Below, one piece after another: positions 16,019-25,550 of a stretch of DNA of 64,000 nt. Source of the DNA: Azoarcus sp. PA01 (lineage in GTDB: Bacteria > Pseudomonadota > Gammaproteobacteria > Burkholderiales > Rhodocyclaceae); contig LARU01000005.1 in NCBI GenBank assembly GCA_001274695.2, positions 62,001-126,000 on the forward strand. Reading direction: 5' to 3'. The position numbers and the translations under genes were made by a program. The notes beneath the pieces were generated by a model, which worked only from the letters and a program-made list of their open reading frames with translations, was not told where the DNA came from and did no database searches. Position 1 is the first letter of the stretch; each line of letters opens with the position of its first letter.

Positions 16019-17680
16019 ATGACCCACCCGATGTTTGATCGCCATCAGGCGATGCTCGATCGCGCCGTCCAGGCGGTCACCGAGCGCGGCTACTGGAGCC
16101 CGTTCTCCGAAATGCCGAGCCCGAAAGTGTATGGTGAAACTGCGATGGCCGACGGCCGCACCGCGTTCGACGCCTATTGCGGCACCGACTTCGAGCTCGA
16201 CCAGCCCGGTTGCACCGGCACCGCGGGCGCCGAGCGCTCGCCCTACGGGGTGCCGATGAACATCCGTTATCCGCGCTGCAGCGGCGAAGCGCTGATCGAA
16301 GCCTCGCAGGCATCGCGTGCGTCGCTGCAGGCCCTCGGCGCGGAAGGCCGCGTCGGTGCGCTGCTCGAAGCGCTCGTGCGCCTGAACCGGCGCAGCTTCG
16401 AGATCGCCCACGCGGTGATGTTCACGACCGGCCAGGGCTGGATGATGGCCTTCCAGGCGGGCGCCGCGCATGCGCAGGACCGCGCGCTGGAAGCCGTCGC
16501 CTATGCGTGGCGCGAGATGTCGGCGATTCCCGCGGAAGCCGTCTGGGAAAAGCCGCAGGGCAAGAACCCGGCGCTGGTGATGAAGAAGCGCTACGAGATC
16601 GTCGGCCGCGGCGTCGCACTCGTCATCGGCTGCGGCACGTTCCCGACGTGGAACACCTATCCGGGCCTTTTCGCCGCGCTCGCGACCGGCAACCCGGTGA
16701 TCGTCAAGCCGCACCGCAACGCGATCCTGCCCGCGGCGATCACCGTGCGCGTGCTGCGGGAAGTGCTCGCCGAGGCCGGCGCGGATCCCAACGCGGTGCT
16801 GCTCGCCGTCGATGACTCGCGCGAACTGACGCGCTTCCTCGCGACGCACAAGGCAGTGAAGTCGATCGACTTCACCGGCAGCAACAGCTTCGGCAACTGG
16901 CTGATCGAGAACTGCCGCCAGGCGCAGGTGTATGCCGAGCTCGCCGGCGTCAACAACGTCGTCATCGAATCGACCGACGACTACAAGGGCATGCTGCGCA
17001 ACCTCGCCTTCACGCTGTCGCTGTATTCGGGCCAGATGTGCACGACGACGCAGGCGATCCTCGTGCCGGCCGGCGGTATCGACACCGACCAGGGCCACAA
17101 GAGCTTCGACGACGTCGCGGCGGACCTCGGCCGGTCGATCGACAAGCTGCTCGCTGATCCGGCCGTCGCTGCGGCGGTGCTCGGCTGCATCCAGTCGTTC
17201 GACACGCTCGGCCGCCTCGACGAGGCGGCGAGCTGGGGCGAAGTGGTGCTCGCGTCGAAGCCGGTCGCGCACCCCGAATTCCCCGAAGCGACGGTCCGCA
17301 CGCCCGTGCTGCTGAAGTGCGACGCGGCCGACGAGGCCGCCTACATGGAAGAGCGCTTCGGCCCGATCGCCTTCGTCGTGCGCACCGCCGACGCCGCGGC
17401 GGCGCTTGCGCTGTCGGAGCGCATCACGACCGAACATGGCGCGCTGACCGTGGGCGCATACAGCAGCAAGCCGGAATTCGTGCAGCAGGTCGTCGCGGCG
17501 ACGCAGCGCGCGGGCGTCGCGCTGTCGCTGAATCTGACGGGCGCGGTCTATGTGAACCAGTCGGCGGCGTACTCGGACTACCACGGCACCGGCGCCAATC
17601 CGTCGGCCAACGCGAGCTATTCGGACAGCGCCTTCGTCGCGAACCGCTTCCGCGTCATCCAGCATCGCTTCCCCGCGTAA
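16019..17680 (+). CDS. paaN: phenylacetate-pathway aldehyde dehydrogenase PaaN
   Basis: A 553-residue protein of the PaaN (PaaN_2-type) branch of the aldehyde dehydrogenase superfamily. It has GCGTFPTWNTYPGLFAALAT and the cofactor-region FTGSNSFGNWL, with a probable catalytic Cys in SGQMCTTTQ. In many paa clusters it accompanies or replaces the dehydrogenase half of PaaZ, oxidising the ring-opened semialdehyde CoA ester. The C-terminal hydratase domain of PaaZ is absent. ORF length is normal for PaaN_2. An AGAGAG binding site lies before the ATG. It lies 81 bp after paaE in the same direction. Confidence 0.9.
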   Translation: MTHPMFDRHQAMLDRAVQAVTERGYWSPFSEMPSPKVYGETAMADGRTAFDAYCGTDFELDQPGCTGTAGAERSPYGVPMNIRYPRCSGEALIEASQASRASLQALGAEGRVGALLEALVRLNRRSFEIAHAVMFTTGQGWMMAFQAGAAHAQDRALEAVAYAWREMSAIPAEAVWEKPQGKNPALVMKKRYEIVGRGVALVIGCGTFPTWNTYPGLFAALATGNPVIVKPHRNAILPAAITVRVLREVLAEAGADPNAVLLAVDDSRELTRFLATHKAVKSIDFTGSNSFGNWLIENCRQAQVYAELAGVNNVVIESTDDYKGMLRNLAFTLSLYSGQMCTTTQAILVPAGGIDTDQGHKSFDDVAADLGRSIDKLLADPAVAAAVLGCIQSFDTLGRLDEAASWGEVVLASKPVAHPEFPEATVRTPVLLKCDAADEAAYMEERFGPIAFVVRTADAAAALALSERITTEHGALTVGAYSSKPEFVQQVVAATQRAGVALSLNLTGAVYVNQSAAYSDYHGTGANPSANASYSDSAFVANRFRVIQHRFPA

Positions 17681-17782
17681 GCGACAACAAAACCACGACA
17701 TACCCAGCAGACAGGACGGCGAAGCGGACCCGGACAGGAAGATCCGCCGCCGTTCCAACCCCACAGAGAGAGGAGTACTGGA

Positions 17783-19102
17783 ATGAACGCACGCATGGAA
17801 CATGGCATCGGGTTCGACCCGATCGAGACGGCCAGCCGCGACGAACTGCGCGCGCTGCAGCTCGAGCGCCTGAAGAAGACGGTGCAGCACGCCTACGACA
17901 ACGTTCCGCACTACCGCCGCAGCTTCGAGGCGGCTGGCGTCCATCCGTCGGATCTGAAGACGCTGGAAGACCTGTCCAGATTCCCCTTCACGGTGAAGCA
18001 GGACTTCCGCGACAACTACCCGTTCGGTCTCTTCGCGGTGCCGCGTGAAGAAGTCGTCCGCGTGCATGCTTCGAGCGGCACGACCGGCAAGCCGACCGTC
18101 GTCGGCTACACGCAGAACGACATCGACAACTGGGCGAACCTCGTCGCGCGTTCGATTTACGCCGCGGGCGGGCGCAAAGGCGACGTCGTGCATATCTCGT
18201 ACGGCTACGGCCTCTTCACCGGCGGCATGGGCGCGCACTACGGCGCCGAGCGGCTCGGCTGCACGGTGGTGCCGATGTCCGGCGGCCAGACCGAGCGCCA
18301 GGTCCAGCTGATCCAGGACTTCAAGCCGAAGATCATCATGGTGACCCCGTCCTACATGCTCAACATCCTCGAGCAGTTCGTGCGCCAGGGGCTCGACCCG
18401 GCCGAGTCGTCGCTGAAGATCGGCATCTTCGGTGCCGAACCCTGGACCGAGGCGATGCGCCACGAGATCGAGGCGCGCGCCGGCATCGACGCGGTCGACA
18501 TCTACGGCCTGTCCGAAGTGATGGGCCCGGGTGTCGCGAGCGAGTGCATCGAGAGCAAGGACGGCCCGGTGATCTGGGAAGACCACTTCTATCCCGAAGT
18601 CATCGACCCCGAGACCGGCGAAGTGCTGCCGGACGGCGAGGAAGGCGAGCTCGTCTTCACGTCGCTGTCGAAGGAAGCGCTGCCCGTGATCCGCTACCGC
18701 ACGCGCGACCTTACGCGGCTCCTGCCGCCGACTTCGCGCTCCATGCGCCGCATCGGCAAGATCACCGGCCGCTCGGACGACATGCTGATCATTCGCGGCG
18801 TGAACGTGTTCCCGAGCCAGATCGAGGAGCTGATCCTCAAGCAGAAGGAGCTCTCGCCGCACTACCAGATCGAGCTCACGCGCGACGGCCACATGGACAA
18901 GATGGAAGTCGTCGTCGAGCTCTCGACCGAAGCGGCCGACCTCGGCCCGCTGCGCCAGCAGGAGATCGCGAAAGTGCTGCAGCACAACATCAAGTCCTAC
19001 ATCGGCATCAGCACGAAGACGACGATGGCGCAGCCCGGCTCGCTCTTCCGCTCGGTCGGCAAGGCCAAGCGCCTGATCGACAAGCGCAACGTCGCGGCCT
19101 GA
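17783..19102 (+). CDS. paaK: phenylacetate-CoA ligase
   Basis: A 439-residue AMP-forming ligase that activates phenylacetate to phenylacetyl-CoA, the entry step of the pathway. The AMP-binding P-loop is SSGTTGKPTVVGYTQ, the A5 motif is YGLSEVMGPGV, the A7-A8 region is RYRTRDLTRLL and GRSDDMLIIRGVNVFPSQIE, and the C-terminal Lys lies in FRSVGKAKRLID. Length and motifs are those of PaaK. A GAGAGGAG binding site precedes the ATG. Confidence 0.96.
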   Translation: MNARMEHGIGFDPIETASRDELRALQLERLKKTVQHAYDNVPHYRRSFEAAGVHPSDLKTLEDLSRFPFTVKQDFRDNYPFGLFAVPREEVVRVHASSGTTGKPTVVGYTQNDIDNWANLVARSIYAAGGRKGDVVHISYGYGLFTGGMGAHYGAERLGCTVVPMSGGQTERQVQLIQDFKPKIIMVTPSYMLNILEQFVRQGLDPAESSLKIGIFGAEPWTEAMRHEIEARAGIDAVDIYGLSEVMGPGVASECIESKDGPVIWEDHFYPEVIDPETGEVLPDGEEGELVFTSLSKEALPVIRYRTRDLTRLLPPTSRSMRRIGKITGRSDDMLIIRGVNVFPSQIEELILKQKELSPHYQIELTRDGHMDKMEVVVELSTEAADLGPLRQQEIAKVLQHNIKSYIGISTKTTMAQPGSLFRSVGKAKRLIDKRNVAA

Positions 19103-19114
19103 GGAGGGGAGACG

Positions 19115-20320
19115 ATGAACAACGCCTATATCTGCGACGCGATCCGCACCCCGTTCGGCCGCTACGGCGGCACGCTGTCGGCGGTGCGCGCCGACGACCT
19201 CGCGGCGTTGCCGATCCGCGCGCTCGTCGAGCGCAACCCTGGGGTCGACTGGGCCGCGGTCGATGACGTGATCTACGGCTGCGCGAACCAGGCCGGCGAA
19301 GACAACCGCAACGTCGCGCGCATGGCGGCGCTGCTCGCGGGGCTGCCGCAGGACGTCCCCGGCACGACGCTGAACCGCCTGTGCGGTTCCAGCCTCGATG
19401 CGGTCGGCATGGCCGCGCGGGCGATCAAGGCCGGCGAAGCGGACCTGATGATCGCCGGCGGCGTCGAGAGCATGAGCCGCGCCCCGTTCGTGATGGGCAA
19501 GGCCGACACGGCGTTTTCGCGCAGCGCGAAGATCGAGGACACCACGATCGGCTGGCGCTTCGTGAATCCCGTGATGAAGGCGAAGTACGGCATCGACTCG
19601 ATGCCCGAGACCGCGGAGAACGTCGCGCAGGAATTCGGCATCAGCCGCGCCGACCAGGATGCGCTCGCGCTGCGCTCGCAGCAGCGCTGGGCGGCCGCCA
19701 ACGAGGCGGGCTTCTTCGCGAGCGAGATCGTGCCGGTGGCGATCCCGCAGAAGAAGGGCGAGCCGAAGCTCTTCACGACGGACGAGCATCCGCGCACCGA
19801 TACGACGCTGGAGACGCTCGCGAAGCTGAAGGGCGTCGTGCGCCCGGACGGCACGGTCACGGCCGGTAACGCCTCGGGCGTGAATGACGGCGCGTGCGCG
19901 GTGCTGCTCGCGTCCGAAGCCGCCGTCGATCGCTACCGCCTCAAGCCGCGCGCGCGCGTCGTCGCGATGGCGGCGGCAGGCCTCGCGCCGCGCATCATGG
20001 GTTTCGGCCCGTCGCCCGCGTCGAAGAAGGTGCTCGCGAAAGCGGGTCTGACGCTCGCCGACATGGACGTCATCGAGCTCAACGAGGCGTTCGCCGCGCA
20101 GGCGCTCGCGGTCACCCGCGATCTCGGCCTGCCGGACGATGCCGCGCACGTGAACCCGAACGGCGGCGCGATCGCGATGGGGCATCCGCTCGGCGCTTCG
20201 GGCGCCCGACTGGTGACGACGGCGCTCAACCAGCTCGAACGCACCGGCGGCCGCTACGCGCTGTGCACGATGTGCATCGGCGTGGGGCAGGGCATCGCAC
20301 TCATCATCGAACGGGTCTGA
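19115..20320 (+). CDS. paaJ: 3-oxoadipyl-CoA thiolase (PaaJ/PcaF type)
   Basis: A 401-residue thiolase that cleaves 3-oxoadipyl-CoA to succinyl-CoA and acetyl-CoA. The catalytic residues are C90 (RLCGSSLDAV), H357 (GHPLGASGAR) and C387 (CIGVGQG). The ICDAIRTPFGRYGG start is characteristic of PaaJ/PcaF. It lies 12 bp after paaK with GGAGGGGAG before the ATG. PcaF is nearly indistinguishable by sequence; the operon favours PaaJ. Confidence 0.93.
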   Translation: MNNAYICDAIRTPFGRYGGTLSAVRADDLAALPIRALVERNPGVDWAAVDDVIYGCANQAGEDNRNVARMAALLAGLPQDVPGTTLNRLCGSSLDAVGMAARAIKAGEADLMIAGGVESMSRAPFVMGKADTAFSRSAKIEDTTIGWRFVNPVMKAKYGIDSMPETAENVAQEFGISRADQDALALRSQQRWAAANEAGFFASEIVPVAIPQKKGEPKLFTTDEHPRTDTTLETLAKLKGVVRPDGTVTAGNASGVNDGACAVLLASEAAVDRYRLKPRARVVAMAAAGLAPRIMGFGPSPASKKVLAKAGLTLADMDVIELNEAFAAQALAVTRDLGLPDDAAHVNPNGGAIAMGHPLGASGARLVTTALNQLERTGGRYALCTMCIGVGQGIALIIERV

Positions 20321-20360
20321 CGCCCGGCGACATAAGAAAGATACCGAAGGAGACTCCCCA

Positions 20361-21509
20361 ATGAAGAAGCGCACTTTCATCCAGTTCACCCTCGCCGCGG
20401 CGGCCTGCGCCGCCCTCGGCACCGCCGTCGCCGCCGACCCGATCCGCATCGGCGCGGTGCTGTCGGTCACCGGCCCGGCCGCCTACCTCGGCGATCCCGA
20501 GCTGAAGACGCTGCAGATGTACGTCGAGGCGCTGAACAAGAACGGTGGCGTGCTCGGTCGTCCGCTCGAACTCGTGCATTACGACGACGGCAGCGAGTCG
20601 GGCAAGGCCAACGGCTTCACCAAGCGCCTGATCGAGAACGACAAGGTCGACCTGATCATCGGCGGCACGACCAGTGGTGCGACGATGGCGATGGCGCCGC
20701 TGGTCGAACGCGCGCAGGTCCCGTTCATCTCGCTCGCCGGCGCGGTCGTCATCGTCGAGCCGGCGAAGAAGTGGGTGTTCAAGACCCCGCACACCGACCG
20801 CATGGCCGCCGAGCGCGTCTTCGACGACATGAAGAAGGCGGGCCTAACGAAGGTTGCGTTGCTGTCCGAGAACAGTGGCTTCGGCCAGTCCGGGCGCAAG
20901 GAAGCGCAGGCCGTCGCCGGGAAGTACGGCATCACGCTCGTCGCGGACGAGACCTACGGTCCCAAGGACACGGACATGACGGCCCAGCTCACCAAGATCA
21001 AGGGTGTGCCGGGGGTGCAGGCCGTCTTCGTGTTCGGCCTCGGCCAGGGGCCCGCGGTCGTGACGAAGAACTTCGCGCAGCTGGGCATCAAGCTGCCGCT
21101 GTATCAGTCGCACGGGGTGGCCTCGGACGAGTACATCCGGCTCGCCGGTGCCGCGGCCGAAGGTGTGCGCCTGCCGTCGCCCGCATTGCCGGTCGCTGCG
21201 AAGCTGCCCGCGACCGATCCGCAGAAGAAGGTGGTCAGCGATTACGCCAAGCTATTTGCCGAGCGCTGGAAGGCGGAACCCTCGACCTTCGGCGGCTATG
21301 CCTACGACGGCCTGATGCTCGCGACCGACGCGATGCGTCGTGCGGGCTCGACCGACAAGGGGAAGGTGCGTGACGCGCTCGAAGCGACGACGAATTTCGT
21401 CGCGACGAGCGGGGCTTTCAACATGTCCGCATCGGACCACATGGGACTGAGCCTCTCGGCTTTCCGCATGCTGGAAATACGCAACGGTGACTGGACGCTG
21501 CTGAACTAA
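20361..21509 (+). CDS. livK: branched-chain-type ABC transporter substrate-binding protein
   Basis: A 382-residue periplasmic binding protein with a signal peptide (MKKRTFIQFTLAAAACAAL, cleavage after TAVAA). The Peripla_BP_6 fold starts at DPIRIGAVLSVTGPAAYLG. Within the paa operon the ligand is probably phenylacetate or another aryl acid rather than an amino acid, an inference from context. An AAGGAG binding site precedes the ATG. Confidence 0.9.
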   Translation: MKKRTFIQFTLAAAACAALGTAVAADPIRIGAVLSVTGPAAYLGDPELKTLQMYVEALNKNGGVLGRPLELVHYDDGSESGKANGFTKRLIENDKVDLIIGGTTSGATMAMAPLVERAQVPFISLAGAVVIVEPAKKWVFKTPHTDRMAAERVFDDMKKAGLTKVALLSENSGFGQSGRKEAQAVAGKYGITLVADETYGPKDTDMTAQLTKIKGVPGVQAVFVFGLGQGPAVVTKNFAQLGIKLPLYQSHGVASDEYIRLAGAAAEGVRLPSPALPVAAKLPATDPQKKVVSDYAKLFAERWKAEPSTFGGYAYDGLMLATDAMRRAGSTDKGKVRDALEATTNFVATSGAFNMSASDHMGLSLSAFRMLEIRNGDWTLLN

Positions 21510-21537
21510 GCCCAGCCCTCCTGTGCTCGACACGCTC

Positions 21538-21555
21538 GCCCGGGTTTCCCCGGGC
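21538..21555 (+). terminator. GC-rich intercistronic hairpin between livK and livH
   Basis: GCCCGGG (21538-21544), TTTC, CCCGGGC (21549-21555), with no T-run after it. It may stabilise the upstream livK mRNA or weaken read-through so that the binding protein is made in excess over the permease. Confidence 0.4.
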
Positions 21556-21596
21556 AGCGTAGCTCCGTTCGTCCCGAAATCCGAAGGAGGCATTCC

Positions 21597-22472
21597 GTGC
21601 TGTCCGAACTTCTGCAGTTCCTCTTTTCCGGCCTCACCGTCGGCGCGATGTACGCGCTGGCCGCGGTCGGCTTTTCCCTGATCTACAGCGCCTCCGGCGT
21701 GATCAACTTCGCGCAGGGCGAGTTCATCATGCTTGGTGGCATGTCTGCGGCGCTGCTCGTGCAGGCGGGCGTCCCGCTGCCGCTGGCGATCTCGCTCGCG
21801 GTGCTCGTCGCGACGGTGGCCGGCCTCATCGTCGAGAAGCTCGCGATCGAGCCGGCCGGCAACTCCGAAGTCGTCACGCTCGTCATCATCACGATCGGCG
21901 CGTCGCTGACGCTGCGCGGCCTCGTGGAAGTGTTCCTCGGCAAGGGCAACCATGCGCTGCCGGCGTTCTCCGGCGAGGAGCCGATCGCGATCCTCGGTGC
22001 GACGCTGATGCCGCAGAGCCTGTGGGTCATGGGCGTGACGCTCGTCGTGGTCGTCGCTCTCGCGCTCTTCTTCGGCCGCACCGCGCTCGGCAAGGCCGTG
22101 CTCGCGACCTCGTGCAACAAGCTCGCGGCGCAGTTGGTCGGCGTCAACACCCGCTTCATCCTGCTGCTCGCGTTCGGCCTGTCGGCGGCGCTCGGTGCCG
22201 TGGGCGGCATCCTCGTCGCGCCGATGACCTACACCAGCTACGACGTGGGCATCATGATAGGCCTCAAGGGCTTCGTCGCGGCGGCGCTCGGCGGGCTCGG
22301 CAGCGGAATCGGCGCGATCGTCGGCGGCCTGTTGCTGGGCGTCGTCGAGGCGATGACCGCCGGCTACATCTCGTCCGCCTACAAGGACGCGATGCCTTTC
22401 GTGCTGATCCTTCTCATCCTCTTCTTCCTGCCGCAGGGCCTGTTCGGGAAGAAGACCACCGACCGGGTATGA
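21597..22472 (+). CDS. livH: branched-chain-type ABC transporter permease
   Basis: A 291-residue integral membrane protein with about eight hydrophobic helices, starting from GTG with GAAGGAGG upstream. It has the LivH hallmarks SGLTVGAMYALAAVGFSLIY and GVINFAQGEFIMLGG. The EAA-like cytoplasmic loop and GLKGFVAAALGGLGS are present. It shares ATGA with livM (22469-22472). Confidence 0.95.
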   Translation: MLSELLQFLFSGLTVGAMYALAAVGFSLIYSASGVINFAQGEFIMLGGMSAALLVQAGVPLPLAISLAVLVATVAGLIVEKLAIEPAGNSEVVTLVIITIGASLTLRGLVEVFLGKGNHALPAFSGEEPIAILGATLMPQSLWVMGVTLVVVVALALFFGRTALGKAVLATSCNKLAAQLVGVNTRFILLLAFGLSAALGAVGGILVAPMTYTSYDVGIMIGLKGFVAAALGGLGSGIGAIVGGLLLGVVEAMTAGYISSAYKDAMPFVLILLILFFLPQGLFGKKTTDRV

Positions 22473-23407
22473 CGATGAAACCGACCACACGCGGATTCCT
22501 GTTCCTCGCGTTCGTGCTGGCGGTGCTGCCGCTGGCGCTGCCGAACGCCTACTACTACGACCTCGCGATCCGTATCGCGATCAACGCCAGCATCGCCGTT
22601 GGCCTCAACCTGCTGATAGGCTACACCGGCCAGATCAGCCTCGGCCACGCCGGCTTCTTCGGCATCGGCGCCTATGCGTCGGCGATCATGACGAGCCGCT
22701 ACGGCTGGCCGTCGGCGGTCGCGCTGATCCTCGGGGCGGTGGCGACCGCAGTCCTCGCGTTCGCGGTCGCGCGTCCGATCCTGAAGCTCAAAGGGCATTA
22801 CCTGGCGATGGCGACGCTCGGGCTCGGCATCATCCTGTCGATGGTGATCGTCAACGAGACCGACTTTACCGGCGGCCCGGACGGCATGCCGGTCGATGCG
22901 TTCACCGTGTTCGGCGTGCAGATCGTCGGCGAGCAGACCTGGTATGCAGTCGTCGCGGTGATGCTGCTGCTCGTCACGCGCGCCGCGCTGAACCTCATCG
23001 ACGCGCCGGCGGGCCGTGCGCTGCAGGCGATCCATGGCTCCGAGATCGCGGCGCGTGTCGCGGGCGTCGATACCACTTCGTTCAAGGTGCGCGTCTTCGT
23101 CCTCTCGGCTGTCGTCGCGAGCGTGATGGGCAGCGTCACGGCCCACTACGTCGGCTTCCTGACGCCGGGCGTCGCCGGCTTCTTCCATTCGATCGAGCTC
23201 GTCACGATGGTCGTGCTCGGCGGCATGGCGTCGGTGTTCGGCTCGATCCTCGGCGCGGTCGTGCTGACGCTGCTGCCGCAGCTGCTGTCGGCGTTCGAGG
23301 GCTGGGAGACGGTGGTCTTCGGCCTGATCCTGATGCTGACGATGATCTTCCTGCCGCGCGGCATCGTCCCGACGCTGCGCCTGAAGTTCGCCGGGAGGGC
23401 CGCGTGA
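22469..23407 (+). CDS. livM: branched-chain-type ABC transporter permease
   Basis: A 312-residue membrane protein starting MTMKPTTRGFLF. The frame is open far upstream, but the ATG coupled to the livH stop is clearly the start. LivM signatures are GLNLLIGYTGQISLGHAGFFGIGAY and a C-terminal ELVTMVVLGGMASVFGSILGA. With LivH it forms the transmembrane channel. It overlaps livG by four bases. Confidence 0.95.
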   Translation: MTMKPTTRGFLFLAFVLAVLPLALPNAYYYDLAIRIAINASIAVGLNLLIGYTGQISLGHAGFFGIGAYASAIMTSRYGWPSAVALILGAVATAVLAFAVARPILKLKGHYLAMATLGLGIILSMVIVNETDFTGGPDGMPVDAFTVFGVQIVGEQTWYAVVAVMLLLVTRAALNLIDAPAGRALQAIHGSEIAARVAGVDTTSFKVRVFVLSAVVASVMGSVTAHYVGFLTPGVAGFFHSIELVTMVVLGGMASVFGSILGAVVLTLLPQLLSAFEGWETVVFGLILMLTMIFLPRGIVPTLRLKFAGRAA

Positions 23408-24162
23408 TGCTCGAAGTGCGCAACCTCTCGAAGACTTTCGGCGGCGTGAAGGCGGTGCAGGACGTGTCCTTCACCGTGCGCGGCGGAACAATCCACGCCG
23501 TGATCGGCCCCAACGGCGCCGGCAAGACGACGCTTTTCAACCTCATCACGGGCATCTACACGCCGACCAGCGGGGAAATCCTGTTCGACGACGCACCTGC
23601 GGGGGGCGAGAGCCCCGACCGCCTCGCGCGCCGCGGCATGAGCCGGACCTTCCAGAACCTGCAGGTGTGCATGAACATGAGCGCGATCGAGAACGTCATG
23701 GTCGGCGCCCACCTGCGGCTGGGCTCCAGCCTGCTCGCCGGCCTGTTCCGGCTGCCCGGGCTGGCGAAGGCCGACGCCGAATGCCGCGACGAGGCCGCGC
23801 GCCTGATGGAGTTCGTCGGCGTCGGCCAGTATCGCGACACCCACGCCAGCCAGATGTCCTACGGCGCGCTGAAGCGCCTCGAGATCGCGCGCGCGCTCGC
23901 GGCGAAACCGAAGCTGCTGCTGCTCGACGAACCGGCCGCAGGCCTCAACCACACCGAGACCGCCGAGATCGAGGCGCTGATCCGCAAGGTCGCGGATTCT
24001 GGCGTCACGGTCGTCCTCGTCGAGCACGACATGAAGCTCGTCATGAACCTGTCCGACCACATCCTCGTGCTCGACTACGGCCGCAAGCTCGCCGAAGGCA
24101 CGGCCGCCGAGATCCGCGACAACCCCGACGTCATCGCCGCCTATCTCGGCGCATCGGCCTGA
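23404..24162 (+). CDS. livG: branched-chain-type ABC transporter ATPase
   Basis: A 252-residue ATP-binding subunit with GTG or ATG start (23404 or 23407). Walker A is GPNGAGKTTLFN, the Q-loop region is SRTFQNLQVCMNMS, the signature is replaced by SYGALKRLEIAR (LSxGxxR-type variant), and Walker B is LLLLDEPAAGL with a switch His (LVEHDM). It is complete and in frame with the operon. Confidence 0.95.
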   Translation: MMLEVRNLSKTFGGVKAVQDVSFTVRGGTIHAVIGPNGAGKTTLFNLITGIYTPTSGEILFDDAPAGGESPDRLARRGMSRTFQNLQVCMNMSAIENVMVGAHLRLGSSLLAGLFRLPGLAKADAECRDEAARLMEFVGVGQYRDTHASQMSYGALKRLEIARALAAKPKLLLLDEPAAGLNHTETAEIEALIRKVADSGVTVVLVEHDMKLVMNLSDHILVLDYGRKLAEGTAAEIRDNPDVIAAYLGASA

Positions 24163-24173
24163 AGGAGCCCTCC

Positions 24174-25519
24174 ATGGAAGTTCTTGAATCACGGATGCTG
24201 GCGATCGACGTCATCCAGGCGGAGCACCGCGGGATGTGGCGCGTCGCGACGGCCCTCGACGCGCTGGGCGAAGCCATTGCCGCCGACCGCGACGCGCGGG
24301 CCGCCGCCGCGACGACGGTCGAGCTGCTGGAATACCTGGACGTGTACATCGACCGCATCCACCACCGCAAGGAAGACGAGTTCCTGTTCCCGGCCCTGCG
24401 GCGCAGGGATCCGGCTGCGGCGGAAGCCATCGCCCGGCTCGAAGCAGAGCACCGCGACGGCCCGGCCCACCGCGACCGCGTCCATGCACTGGCGGTGACG
24501 TTCCGCGAGGGCCGACGCGGCGACCAGCAGGTCTTCCTCGACGCCTTGCGCGAGTTCGCCGAGCACCTGCGCCAGCACATGCGCTTCGAGGAAACGACGG
24601 TCATTCCCTCCGCACGCCACGCGCTGACGCCCGAGGACTGGGAGCGCATCGACGAAGCCTTCGCGGCCGACGAAGATCCGCTGTTCGGCAGCCGCGCCCG
24701 TGGTGAGCTCGACATGCTCAAGGCCCGCATCATCGCGCTCGCGCCCGAGCCCGTCGGTCTCGGCGGCCGGCGCGAGACGCCGTCCTTCCTCGCCCCCGCC
24801 CAGCCGGTGCGCGAAACCGTCCTCGAGATCCGCGGCTTGACCTCGCACTACGGCCGCATCCAGGCGTTGCACGGCATCGACCTCGACGTGAAGCAAGGCC
24901 AGCTCGTCGCGCTGGTGGGTGCGAACGGCGCCGGCAAGACGACGCTGCTGCGCACGATCTCCGGCGTGCAGCCCGCTTCTAGCGGGGCGGTGCGCTTCCG
25001 GGCGAGGACATCACGCGTCTCGCCCCGGAAAAACGCGTGCGCGCCGGCATCTGCCAGGTGCCCGAAGGGCGGCAGGTGTTCGGCCCGATGAGCATCGAGG
25101 ACAACCTGCGCCTGGGTGCCTACGTCCGCCATGATCGCGAGATCGAGCAGGACCTCGAGCGCATGTACGGCATCTTCCCGATCCTGAAGGAGAAGCGCGC
25201 GCTGCCCGCGGGGACGCTCTCCGGCGGGCAGCAGCAGATGCTCGCGATGGCGCGCGCGTTGATGGGACGGCCGAAGCTGCTGCTGCTCGACGAGCCTTCG
25301 ATGGGCCTTCGCGCCCCTGCTCGTCGAGGAGATCTTCCGCGTCATCCGGCGCCTCAAGGCCGAAGGCATCACGATCTTCCTCGTCGAGCAGAACGCGCAC
25401 GCCGCATTGGCGATCGCCGACATCGGCTACGTCGTCGAGACCGGCCACACGATTCTCAGCGGCCGGGCCCCGAGCTGCTGCACGACGAACAGGTGAAGAA
25501 GGCTTATCTGGGCATGTGA
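24174..25519 (+). pseudogene. livF: hemerythrin-LivF fusion with three frameshifts
   Basis: From the ATG at 24174 (GAAGGAG upstream) one open frame joins a hemerythrin HHE domain (residues about 8-175) to a LivF ATPase (about 205 on, Walker A GANGAGKTTLL). The HHE metal ligands are visible as AEHRGMW, HHRKEDEFLFP, AEHRDGPAH and HMRFEETTVIP. The ATPase part then needs three single-base corrections: one base missing near 25000, one extra near 25306, and one missing near 25470. The corrected frame has [34 protein letters not shown] and ends KKAYLGM. All three lie in G/C-rich runs inside an otherwise intact operon, so sequencing error is possible. Confidence 0.75.
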
Positions 25520-25550
25520 TGCCCGTCACGAATAAATTGGGAGAAATACC

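Noticed and set aside
15041..20470. 1809-codon open frame antisense to paaE-livK
   Set aside because: It is the antisense shadow of GC-rich paa genes; its translation is Arg/His/Ala-rich without motifs, and the plus-strand genes are unambiguous.
23667..24170. In-frame extension of the hemerythrin-LivF frame upstream to 23667
   Set aside because: It overlaps livG in another frame; the ATG at 24174 with GAAGGAG is the natural start.
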